Shown: piece after piece, positions 8,711-16,367 of the stretch
Numbering within the stretch: the stretch's first letter is position 1
Layout of the letters: every line of letters begins with the position of its first letter
Origin: Chloroflexota bacterium
Lineage (GTDB): Bacteria > Chloroflexota > Anaerolineae > CG2-30-64-16
Reading direction: 5' to 3'
Length of the DNA: 64,000 bases
NCBI GenBank assembly: GCA_026389845.1
Contig: JAPLHB010000206.1
Location: forward strand, 39,236 to 103,235
Notes under the pieces: model-generated
What the model was told of the DNA's origin: nothing
What the model saw: only the letters and a program-made list of their open reading frames with translations
Databases searched by the model: none
Translations under genes and position numbers: made by a program

Positions 8711-9628
8711 TCAGATCAGCTGTCTCGCCACCTCGGCAAAGTCATCGGGGACAAAAAAGTCCGGCGCATACAAGCGATCCAGGGCGTTGATCAGCTCCGT
8801 CTCCAGGTCAGAATACGATAGGCGCGACACTCCCGTTCGATTGATGTACGCGCAAAGAGCCGACATCAGTTGATGCCCGCCCAGGTCGCGCAGGAATTGT
8901 CCGCTACTGAAGAAATCGGGCTGAGTGATTTGTGTGAGGACGCTGTCATACGCCTGCGCTACTGCCGACTCATCGAAGGTCGAATCCCCAATCAGGTGTG
9001 TACAGGCCTGTTTGAGTCGCAGGCATTCAAGGCACAGATAATTCACCCATTCGACGCGGCTTCTGGGCGGGGATGTCCAGGGCGGCGTGACATCTCTGGG
9101 CTTACGCAAGCGGGTATCGTTTGCTTCGGCATTCTTGCAGGAGTTCAGATGCCAGTACGTAAGCCATCCGGCATGAGCTTCGAGCATCGGCTGGGCCAAT
9201 TCTTGTAGCAGAGCAGACACCACTCGATCATCGCGGGGTAAGTTCTCAGCCCCGCGTACGCCGGTTGTGTTGAAAGATCGAAACGCCTCAGCTACCAGGC
9301 GCGGATCAAGGAGATAGTTCTCCACCTCGTGTCGCCGCCACAGCCAACGTTTCTGACTTCGGCGGCTCCAAGTTTGCTCCGCTTCCTCGGCAGAACGATA
9401 GTTCCGGTCTTCAACAACATAGGCTTGATCCCGCGGATGGCTCCACGTTCCGTCAGAACGTTGGATACGTGATCGCACTTCCAGCCAACTCGCCACGCTC
9501 CCCAGGCTTCCATCGCCACCAACGGGTTCGATCTGCACCTCACGGCCGAGTTTGTTCACGATGACCAGATTCAGCACACGACCGTCCAGTCCATCGGTCG
9601 GCCCTTCGCAGACCAGATAGATACTCAT
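8711..9628 (-). CDS. TOPRIM/DUF4435-like protein, possible defence nuclease (AriB-like)
   Basis: The 305-residue protein begins MSIYLVCEGPTDG, a TOPRIM-style first acidic motif (Glu8, Asp12). It continues with VVEDRNY and WRRHEVENYLLDP; the latter matches the sequence style of DUF4435/OLD-type TOPRIM proteins. Its ATG overlaps the end of the upstream ATPase gene by four bases (ATGA). In the PARIS anti-phage system an ABC-type ATPase (AriA) holds a DUF4435 TOPRIM nuclease (AriB), which cuts tRNA once triggered. Gene order, sizes and domains fit that plan. The assignment is by motif and context only. An alternative is an OLD-like housekeeping nuclease partner. Confidence 0.6.
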   Translation of the reverse strand: MSIYLVCEGPTDGLDGRVLNLVIVNKLGREVQIEPVGGDGSLGSVASWLEVRSRIQRSDGTWSHPRDQAYVVEDRNYRSAEEAEQTWSRRSQKRWLWRRHEVENYLLDPRLVAEAFRSFNTTGVRGAENLPRDDRVVSALLQELAQPMLEAHAGWLTYWHLNSCKNAEANDTRLRKPRDVTPPWTSPPRSRVEWVNYLCLECLRLKQACTHLIGDSTFDESAVAQAYDSVLTQITQPDFFSSGQFLRDLGGHQLMSALCAYINRTGVSRLSYSDLETELINALDRLYAPDFFVPDDFAEVARQLI

Positions 9629-10731
9629 CGGTGATCTTCCTCTGATCTTGAACGGTCACCCAACTCACCCAGGTCTCTGAGAATCGCCTCCCGAGGAAGC
9701 GCATCCCGCAGGTAAGCCGAATGGGTGGTGGCGATAATCTGGTTGTTCTGTCCGATACGCGGCAACAAGTAAAGCAATTTGCGTTGCCATAGGGGGTGTT
9801 GATGGAGTTCGACTTCATCCACCAGGACAATTGACTGGTGAACGTGTTCGGTAACCATGCGGATCAAGAACAACAGCAACATCTGCTCACCGCTGCTCAG
9901 ACCATCGTAGCGGTATTCATAAGTGCCGTCGGTGAAAACTAGCTGCATCTGCTCCAGTTCATCGCGCTCGACTCTCTCAATCCTGTGAGGCGCGCAGATT
10001 TCGGCGTATCGTTCCTGGATGCGCTTGAACTGATCCAACTGACGTTTATCAACCGACGGGACGAGGGATTGAACAGCCAATGCCAGCAGAATCGTTCGCG
10101 GATCGGCGGTACGTCGCTCATCCGGGTTGACTCCATTCCCGTTCTCATGGATAATATCCCAGATGTCACGGGGAATGACCTTGCCCATGCCTGTCCGCTG
10201 CTGATCGAAGGTAAAAACCCCCCCCACTCTTTCAAACCAACTCCAGTCAACACGGCTGGTAGGCAGCAATCGCGCAACCTTCACGCGCCCCTTGAACAAA
10301 CGCCAGGCCTGATATGGGTCAAACCGCGCATAACCCCGTGGATACTTCTGTCTGTCACGCAAGTAAGGGTATTCCCAGGAGACTGATACTTCATCTACGT
10401 CGGGAATCTTTTGATCCTCCTCCGACAAAGCGTATAGCTCCCGTGTTGCCGCGATCTCTTCCGGTGAGAAGCGTACTTTGCAGGTTACCCTCGTTTGTAG
10501 GGCGCCACGGCGAACCACTCTCGGAGTCAAGACGAAGTCCGGCCGACTATATGGTAGCTCAGTCGGCTGCCCGAGCCCTATTGCCAACGCATCCAGAACG
10601 GTCGTCTTGCCGCTCGTGTTAGGACCGACAATGACCGACACATCGCGTACGCGTCCCACAGAGTCGGTGAAATCCAGTTCCAACTGTTCAATATGGCGAA
10701 AATTCTCGATCAATGCACTTACGACTTTCAT
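9625..10731 (-). CDS. AAA/ABC-type ATPase of a two-gene defence-like module (AriA-like)
   Basis: The 368-residue protein is of the RecF/SMC-like AAA15/AAA21 kind. Its features are Walker A GPNTSGKTT (36-44), ABC-like signature LSSGEQMLLLFL, Walker B SIVLVDEVELHQHP, and the H-loop IIATTHSAYL near the C-terminus. It starts MKVVSALIENFRHIEQLEL, as such proteins usually do. It is followed with a 4-base overlap by the TOPRIM/DUF4435-like gene, so the two are likely made together and form a complex. The pair resembles PARIS; Septu- and OLD-type modules have similar ATPases. An extended -10 promoter lies about 60 bases upstream. Confidence 0.75.
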   Translation of the reverse strand: MKVVSALIENFRHIEQLELDFTDSVGRVRDVSVIVGPNTSGKTTVLDALAIGLGQPTELPYSRPDFVLTPRVVRRGALQTRVTCKVRFSPEEIAATRELYALSEEDQKIPDVDEVSVSWEYPYLRDRQKYPRGYARFDPYQAWRLFKGRVKVARLLPTSRVDWSWFERVGGVFTFDQQRTGMGKVIPRDIWDIIHENGNGVNPDERRTADPRTILLALAVQSLVPSVDKRQLDQFKRIQERYAEICAPHRIERVERDELEQMQLVFTDGTYEYRYDGLSSGEQMLLLFLIRMVTEHVHQSIVLVDEVELHQHPLWQRKLLYLLPRIGQNNQIIATTHSAYLRDALPREAILRDLGELGDRSRSEEDHR

Positions 10732-10788
10732 CCGACATTCCTTTCACGCGGCCACCGTAAGCCGCCCGACGTCCGATCCGATAGGGCG

Positions 10789-10794
10789 AGTATA
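10789..10794 (-). promoter_or_regulatory. Extended -10 element for the ATPase/TOPRIM pair
   Basis: On the minus strand TGCTATACT gives a TGn extended -10 (TATACT at 10794-10789), about 58 bases before the ATPase start. No good -35 was found. Confidence 0.45.
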
Positions 10795-10837
10795 GCACAA
10801 ATCTGCATAAAACCATAGCGACGCGCGACCGTTGGGA

Positions 10838-10866
10838 TTGCCTGTCTCGCCAAAGCGTGGTATAAC
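10838..10866 (+). promoter_or_regulatory. Sigma70-type promoter for the OYE-like gene
   Basis: TTGCCT (10838-10843) and TATAAC (10861-10866) are 17 bases apart. The gene starts at 10938, with AGGAG at 10924-10928. The promoter is back-to-back with that of the ATPase gene. Confidence 0.6.
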
Positions 10867-10937
10867 CAGTCATCCCGTCAACTGATCAACGGATTCAATG
10901 AGACGAAGCCGCTGTCCCAGCACCAGGAGCGCAACCG

Positions 10938-13283
10938 ATGACCAAAACCGCATGGCCTCTGTCCGATCTCGCGCGCGATCGGCGCGCGATGCCAACCGAC
11001 CACGAACAAGCCCTCCGCGACTTGATCGGCAGCTTCGACAACTGGTTCGCGAGCGCGGAGACCGTCGCCCGCGGCCGGATGACGCAGGAACTCTACCCCT
11101 ATACCGCCCTCTTCGCGCCGATCCAGGTCAACGGCCTGACGCTCAAGAACCGCCTGGTCATGGGGCCGATGGGCAACGTGGGCATGGCCGACGAGCTGGG
11201 GCGACCGTCGCAGCGGATGATCCGCTATTTCGTCGAGCGCGCCCGCGGCGGCGTCGGGCTGATCACCTCGGGACTGGTGCCGGTCAGCCAGGGGATTGAC
11301 CCCTCGGTGACGGAAGTGGGCGACCGCAGCCTCTTCCCGCGGCTGGATAGCTCCCGCACCGTCTTTCCGCCCTGGCGCGAGCTGGCTCAGGCGGTTCACG
11401 CGCACGGCGCCCGCTTCTTCGTCCAACTCACCCCCGGCCTGGGCCGGGTCGGCTCGCCCGAATGCCTGGTGAAAAAGTACCGGCTGCCCGTCTCGGCCTC
11501 GTGGAACCCCAGCTTCTATATGCCCCAGATCCCCTGCCGGCCGCTCACCGACGGCGAGTGCCGCCGAATCATCGCCCATGCCGGGCAGGCCGCGGCCGAC
11601 GCGCAGGCGTTGACGATTGACGGCGTCTACCTGCACGGCCACGAGGGCTATCTGCTGGAGCAGATGACCAACTCCGCCTTCAACCGCCGCAAGCTGGGCC
11701 GCTACGCCGACTGGCAGGCGTTCGGGGTCGAGACGGTGCGCGAAATCCGCCGGCGGACGGGCGCCCACTACCCGTTGATGTACCGCATTGACCTGTCGCT
11801 GGCGCTCAACGCCACCTACGGCGACCGCATGGCGAAAATCGGCAGCCTGCGCAAGTTCCGTGATGAGCGCACCGTCGCCGAGACGCTGGACTACATGGCC
11901 GCGCTGGTGGCCGCGGGCGTGGATATGTTCGACGTAGACCTGGGATGTTATGACAACTGGTGGCTGCCCCACCCGCCCGGTCCCTTGCCGCCCGGCCTCT
12001 ACCTGGCCATCGCCAAGATCGTCAAGGACGACTTCGCCAGCCGCGGCGTCCGCTCCAACGCCGGGCTGCCGGTTCCAGTCGTCGCCGTGGGCAAGCTGGG
12101 CTATCCCGATCTGGCCGAGCGTGCGCTGCGCGAGGGGTTGTGCGACCTGGTGATGCTGGCCCGGCCGCTCCTGGCCGATCCGCAGTGGCCTGCCAAGGCT
12201 TACGCCGGCCGCGTGACCGAGATCATCCCCTGCATCGGCGACCAGGAAGCGTGCCTGGCCGAATTAGTCGAGGGCGGACACATGCAATGTGCGGTTAATC
12301 CGCACACCGGACTGGAAGACGTCTTGCCGGCCGATCCGCCGCCGGCTGCCCGGCCCAGAAAAGTGGCTGTGGTGGGCGCGGGCCCGGCGGGAATCATCTG
12401 CGCGTGCACGGCCGCGGCGCGCGGGCACGTCGTCACCCTGTTCGAGCGCCGCGATCGGCCCGGCGGGATGCTCGTCCCCGGCTCCGTCCCGCGGTTCAAG
12501 TTCGATGTGGCGAACTATCTGGCCTACCTGGAAGGGCTGCTGGCGCGACACGTGCGCGAGCATGAGCTAACGCTCAGCCTGGGGTGCGAGGCCACGGCCG
12601 GGAGCCTGGCCGCGGGCGGTTTCGACGCGGTCGTTGTCTGCGCCGGGGCGCGGCCGGCAGTGCCGCATGTGCCGGGAATCGAGCTGCCTCACGTGGTTCA
12701 GGCGATAGACTTACTCCGGGGCGGCGGGCACGGTCGGGAGATCGGCCCAAGCAGGCTCTTGAATGGAAGCCAGGTCGTCATGGTGGGGGGCGGGGACGTG
12801 GGGTGCGAGACGGCCTACTTCCTGGCGACCGAGTTGGGGCAACAGGTCACGGTGATCGAGATGCTGCCCGCATTCATGCGAGGCACGTGTACAGCCAACC
12901 GCGGCCACCTGATCCACGCGCTGGAACGCGCCGGGGTCAGGCTGCTCAACTGCACGCGGCTCGTGCGCGTCGAGCCGGACGCTGTGACCGTGGTGCGCAA
13001 CGTCTCCCCTACCGTGCCCGATCCCGCGGTCACCTGGGCGCCGCTGTTGCCGGACAACGTGGTCAACCCGCTGGCGCGGCCGCTCAAGGTGGAAGAGCAG
13101 GAGATGATCTTGCCGGCCGGCCAGGTGGTGCTCGCCACAGGCATGATCTCCGACGACACCCTCTACCGCGCCTGCATGGCGGCCCGTGTCGCGCCGGAAA
13201 TTCACGCGATCGGAGATGCGTTTGCGCCGGGGCGAGTGTTCGAAGCGGTGAAGGCCGGGTATGCGATCGGGACGGCGCTCTGA
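10938..13283 (+). CDS. NADH:flavin oxidoreductase / 2,4-dienoyl-CoA reductase-like enzyme
   Basis: The 781-residue protein has an FMN-binding TIM barrel (about 55-430: LFAPIQVNGLTLKNRLVMGP, then HGHEGYLLEQ). An Fe-S motif region follows, then a C-terminal dinucleotide-binding half (VAVVGAGPAGI at about 475 and VVMVGGGDVGCETAYF). The layout matches FadH-like reductases that reduce activated C=C bonds with NAD(P)H through FAD, a 4Fe-4S cluster and FMN. The cluster motif is altered: PCIGDQEAC ... QCAVNP, where Asp stands at the usual second Cys. The protein is also about 100 residues longer than usual, including a roughly 55-residue N-terminal extension. The substrate is unknown. An ATG with well-spaced AGGAG supports this start. 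Confidence 0.88.
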   Translation: MTKTAWPLSDLARDRRAMPTDHEQALRDLIGSFDNWFASAETVARGRMTQELYPYTALFAPIQVNGLTLKNRLVMGPMGNVGMADELGRPSQRMIRYFVERARGGVGLITSGLVPVSQGIDPSVTEVGDRSLFPRLDSSRTVFPPWRELAQAVHAHGARFFVQLTPGLGRVGSPECLVKKYRLPVSASWNPSFYMPQIPCRPLTDGECRRIIAHAGQAAADAQALTIDGVYLHGHEGYLLEQMTNSAFNRRKLGRYADWQAFGVETVREIRRRTGAHYPLMYRIDLSLALNATYGDRMAKIGSLRKFRDERTVAETLDYMAALVAAGVDMFDVDLGCYDNWWLPHPPGPLPPGLYLAIAKIVKDDFASRGVRSNAGLPVPVVAVGKLGYPDLAERALREGLCDLVMLARPLLADPQWPAKAYAGRVTEIIPCIGDQEACLAELVEGGHMQCAVNPHTGLEDVLPADPPPAARPRKVAVVGAGPAGIICACTAAARGHVVTLFERRDRPGGMLVPGSVPRFKFDVANYLAYLEGLLARHVREHELTLSLGCEATAGSLAAGGFDAVVVCAGARPAVPHVPGIELPHVVQAIDLLRGGGHGREIGPSRLLNGSQVVMVGGGDVGCETAYFLATELGQQVTVIEMLPAFMRGTCTANRGHLIHALERAGVRLLNCTRLVRVEPDAVTVVRNVSPTVPDPAVTWAPLLPDNVVNPLARPLKVEEQEMILPAGQVVLATGMISDDTLYRACMAARVAPEIHAIGDAFAPGRVFEAVKAGYAIGTAL

Positions 13284-13291
13284 TACGTACA

Positions 13292-13562
13292 AGAGATTAT
13301 CGGGAATAACCGTCATTCTGAGCGGGTTAGCCCCAATACGGTTCAGTTAGCGGGCCGGGCTCCCATGCCCGGCGGCGTGGGAGCCGCCTCTGCTGTCTTA
13401 TCTGAACCGTATTGGGGTTAGCCCCAGACTCCTCGTTGCGGCGTGAAACCAGCGAAGAATCCCTTCGTTGTACTCAAGGCAGGCTCTTCGCTAGAGGCGC
13501 GCCGCAACGCACTACACGGGGTAGACCCGCTCAGGGTGACACACGTTCTATTTCCGATCAAG
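13292..13562. repeat. Copy of the dispersed GTCATTCTGAGCGGGT repeat, with outer inverted ends
   Basis: The left end AGAGATTATCGGGAATA (13292-13308) is matched by a worn TATTTCCGAT (13550-13559). Inside are GTCATTCTGAGCGGGTTAG, ACCAGCGAAGAATCCC and CGCTCAGGGTGAC. It fills the 301-base gap between genes and carries a nested 87-bp element. Confidence 0.75.
13331..13417. mobile_element. 87-bp miniature element nested in the 13292 repeat
   Basis: Perfect 16-bp terminal inverted repeats CCCCAATACGGTTCAG and CTGAACCGTATTGGGG bound the element. TTAG occurs on both sides (13327-13330 and 13418-13421), the expected target duplication. It interrupts the repeat at a point where the copy at 42775 runs straight through. 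An inner stem GGCTCCCA/TGGGAGCC is also present. It has no coding capacity. Confidence 0.75.
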
Positions 13563-13584
13563 TTTACAGGACTCTTTCCTGTCT

Positions 13585-14940
13585 TTACTGCCGCGCGCCA
13601 ATCTGCCCCACCGAGGCGCCGGTCACCTGGCCGCTCTGCATCGTGCCGATAGTGATGTTGTCGTTGATGGTCGTCTGCTTGACGTTGCCGATGGTCTGGT
13701 TGACGTTGTAGACCGTCTGGCTGACGTTGTAGATCGTCTGCTGGCGCGCGCAGCGCGCAGCGTCCTGGCGCTCGCGCACCTGACCCTGGCGGGGCTTCGG
13801 GAAGAGCACCGCTTCCGGCGAGGGCATGTAAACCATGAACATAGCCCACTGCCAGCGCCAATCTTCGGGCAAAGTCGTCGGTTCCAACAGGTGCAGCCGC
13901 GCCCAGGTGACGGCCTCATCGAGCGACAGGCCGATCGCCAGGGCGGTGTAGAGTTTGTGAAAAAAGGCGACCGCCGCGGTCGTCGCCAGCTCGCCCTGAG
14001 CGCCGATAACCACCGGCACGCCAGCCCGGAGCAACGGCGCCACGAAGGACCAACGCCCGCTGTTGCACGCGCTGAAGACGGCCAGCTTCGTCCCCGCGGC
14101 TCGCAACAGACGGCCGAGTTGCTCGGCGTACATCAGATCCACGTACACTCGGTCGGCGCCATACACCGCTTGGTAGTCGGGATGCTGCCAGACCTGATAC
14201 TTGCGACCGTCTCCCGGATCGGTCCGCATCTCTTGCACGAGGAAACCCGCGCCGTCGGCCGACGCGTTGGTGTCGCCCGAATAGTGGAAGATGTCCACCG
14301 GGCCTCGCGCCAGCGCAGCCTCGAAACGCGTCTGCGCGCCCGTGATAGATTCCATCGCCAGGTATTCGCCGACCGGCTGCAAAGCCTCCGCCAGCCCCTG
14401 GCGTTCCTCCTCGATACCCCAGCGGTCGCTGCCGCGCACCATGAACGGCGCGCCGGCGAACAACAGGCGTTGCTTGCGCCTGGCAGGCAAAGTTTGGGAC
14501 GTTCCACTCGGCGCCTCGCGCACCAGGGAGATGCGCGAGTCCAGCGCAAGGAAACCGGCCGTGGCGTCGCCACCGGACGCGTCGGGCCGGTAGAGACATT
14601 CCCACGGCAGGTCAACGAGCGCGTTGTCCAGGCACAGGCGGACGCGCAGGCCGTCGTCGGGCGGGATGCGCTCCAGGCTGCGAATCAAGAGCGTGTAGAC
14701 GGGAGGAGGCAGCAAGACCGCGGCGAGCTGTTGCCCGCCCGCAATCAGATCAACCCAGGTCACGGACGGCTCGCCGGCCGTGCGATCGCCGAACAGGGCG
14801 CGGACGGCCCCCAACGCGTCAGTTTCCAGCCGCACCGTCGTCGGCTTACGCATATCGCCCACCGGCGAGCTGTGCACGAGCACCTGGGCGTGCGAGGCAT
14901 CGCTCTGCCAGGCGCGGATTTGGAAATCGTGAAAGTCCAT
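13585..14940 (-). CDS. CHAT-domain protein with altered catalytic histidine and Asn/Thr-rich beta tail
   Basis: This 451-residue protein has a conserved CHAT N-terminal half (LVDLPWECLYRPD, FLALDSRISLV) and a caspase-like fold region. Cys292 lies in FSACNSG, the nucleophile position. The usual HFxGHG motif reads FHYSGDTN, so Asp223 replaces the catalytic His and protease activity is doubtful. The last 50 residues are a periodic tail (TIYNVSQ, TVYNVNQ, TIGNVKQ, then Gly/Thr-rich), a pattern suggesting stacked beta strands or a self-assembly motif. It is the last gene of the caspase cassette, separated from it by a repeat at 14971-15105. It could be a regulator or scaffold rather than an enzyme (inference). 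Confidence 0.8.
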   Translation of the reverse strand: MDFHDFQIRAWQSDASHAQVLVHSSPVGDMRKPTTVRLETDALGAVRALFGDRTAGEPSVTWVDLIAGGQQLAAVLLPPPVYTLLIRSLERIPPDDGLRVRLCLDNALVDLPWECLYRPDASGGDATAGFLALDSRISLVREAPSGTSQTLPARRKQRLLFAGAPFMVRGSDRWGIEEERQGLAEALQPVGEYLAMESITGAQTRFEAALARGPVDIFHYSGDTNASADGAGFLVQEMRTDPGDGRKYQVWQHPDYQAVYGADRVYVDLMYAEQLGRLLRAAGTKLAVFSACNSGRWSFVAPLLRAGVPVVIGAQGELATTAAVAFFHKLYTALAIGLSLDEAVTWARLHLLEPTTLPEDWRWQWAMFMVYMPSPEAVLFPKPRQGQVRERQDAARCARQQTIYNVSQTVYNVNQTIGNVKQTTINDNITIGTMQSGQVTGASVGQIGARQ

Positions 14941-14970
14941 GCCGTCCTCCTGTCCAGAGAATCGCCCCGC

Positions 14971-15105
14971 CTGTCACTCTGAGCGGGTCTGACACAGAAA
15001 GTCCGCCGCGGCGAGCTACCAGCGAAGAGTCTCGCACGTGTGCAGGAGATGCTTCGCTGGGATCTCGCCGCAACAGACCGCGACTCGTTGACCCGCTCAG
15101 CATGA
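14971..15105. repeat. Dispersed GTCACTCTGAGCGGGT repeat copy
   Basis: The ends GTCACTCTGAGCGGGT and CCCGCTCAGCATGACA are inverted. Inside, ACCAGCGAAGAGTCTC and GATGCTTCGCTGG form the usual inner stem. It lies between two genes of the CHAT/caspase cassette. Confidence 0.7.
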
Positions 15106-15164
15106 CATTTTCATCGGCCGTGGCGCCGCGCCCGGCACGGGCAACTGCGCAAAGAATCGTTCTC

Positions 15165-16349
15165 TTATGCGGCCGCCGGCAGGCTTTCCCGGATCACTTC
15201 CGCCACGCCCTTCGTCAGGTTGAGGAGCTGGGTCTTCCGGTAGCCGATGTAGTCATTGCCGGACTGCACCAACACGGCCAACAGGATCACCTGGAGGCCG
15301 GCGACGATCGCCAGCACCTGCGGGAGCTTGAGCAGCTTCGCCATGCCGATGACGTTTTCCAGCGTGGTCATTCGCTCCACCAGGACGGCGAATCTGGCGC
15401 CCAGGGCGGCCACGTCATCGGCCGTCTTGCCGATGATCTCCGGCCCGACCGCGGTCGCGGCCAGCCAGCCGGGCAACTCCTTCTTGAATCCGTCCAGCCC
15501 GTACAGCTTGTTCACCAGGGTTCCAAACACCTCGATCTTGCCATCTTGCTTGATCTTAGCCAGCCATTCCTGAACCTGTTTGCGCGCCTTATCCTGCAGG
15601 TCTTTGCCGAGCAGGGCCATGAGTTTGTCGTAGACGTTGAGCAGCGTCTTGGCCGCGACGGCCACGGCCTTTGCCACAAATGCGCCGACCCCCTCCTGGA
15701 TGGCATCCAGCTTGGCCTGAATGTCCTTGCCCAGCAACCCGGCGCCTTCGATCACCGCGCCCCATTGCGTGTTGAGAACCAGGTTCATCGCCACGTCCCC
15801 GCCGAACTCGCAGACGCGCTGTGCGATGGCGCCGGCGGTTGTGGTCGCTGCGCTCTGGAGGTTGGCCTTCGCTTCTTCAGGCGTGGCCGCGACTGCCCGA
15901 ACGGCGCGGCGCGTGGGCGCCAGAGACGCCAGGCCGGCCGTCACGGGCAGCGCCATGGTCCGCTCCAGCGCACCGATGGCATCGGCCAGGGCCGGGCCAC
16001 GCACCCCGCGCATGACAAGGCCCTTCGGCGTTGCCTCTCCGCCCTCCGTGATTTGCAGCAACTCGGTCGCCACCTGCAGCTCGGCCGCGGCCTGGGCCAG
16101 CAGGTGTGCGCTGATCCCCTCGCGCGCCGCCGGGTCCGGCGAATCCAGGTAGCCCTGCGCCAGCCCCACCATGCCGGCCGACACGTCGGCGAGCGCGTCG
16201 GCCTGCTCGACCAGCGCGTCGGCCGCGGGGCCGCCCACCCCGCGCGTGACCGGGCCGCCGGGCGCCTTCGGCGCGGCGTGCAACAGGCTGAATCGCGCCA
16301 GGTAGTCCTGGGCGGCTTCTTCGTAAGTGCGATAGGTCTTGGTCTGCAT
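15165..16349 (-). CDS. Helical protein of the caspase/CHAT cassette, unknown function
   Basis: I do not recognise a family for this 394-residue protein. It is Ala/Leu-rich and almost wholly alpha-helical in appearance. A duplicated segment is visible: TRGVGGPAADAL (from about Arg36) and MRGVRGPALADAI (from about Arg114), 78 residues apart, each with a helix after it. A hydrophobic stretch LPQVLAIVAGLQVILLAVLV lies at about 342-361 near the C-terminus, so it may enter or touch a membrane. The gene starts 18 bases after the CHAT protease stop, with AGAGG upstream, in the same operon as a caspase-like protease. Basic sites of the RGV type could be cut by an Arg-specific caspase homologue, making this a candidate effector. 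That role is inference. Confidence 0.75.
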   Translation of the reverse strand: MQTKTYRTYEEAAQDYLARFSLLHAAPKAPGGPVTRGVGGPAADALVEQADALADVSAGMVGLAQGYLDSPDPAAREGISAHLLAQAAAELQVATELLQITEGGEATPKGLVMRGVRGPALADAIGALERTMALPVTAGLASLAPTRRAVRAVAATPEEAKANLQSAATTTAGAIAQRVCEFGGDVAMNLVLNTQWGAVIEGAGLLGKDIQAKLDAIQEGVGAFVAKAVAVAAKTLLNVYDKLMALLGKDLQDKARKQVQEWLAKIKQDGKIEVFGTLVNKLYGLDGFKKELPGWLAATAVGPEIIGKTADDVAALGARFAVLVERMTTLENVIGMAKLLKLPQVLAIVAGLQVILLAVLVQSGNDYIGYRKTQLLNLTKGVAEVIRESLPAAA

Positions 16350-16367
16350 GGAAGCCTCTTTTCTAGT

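Noticed and set aside
15165..16349. Helical protein considered as a bacterial gasdermin
   Set aside because: Gasdermins are beta-rich with a short C-terminal inhibitory piece; this protein is helical and longer.
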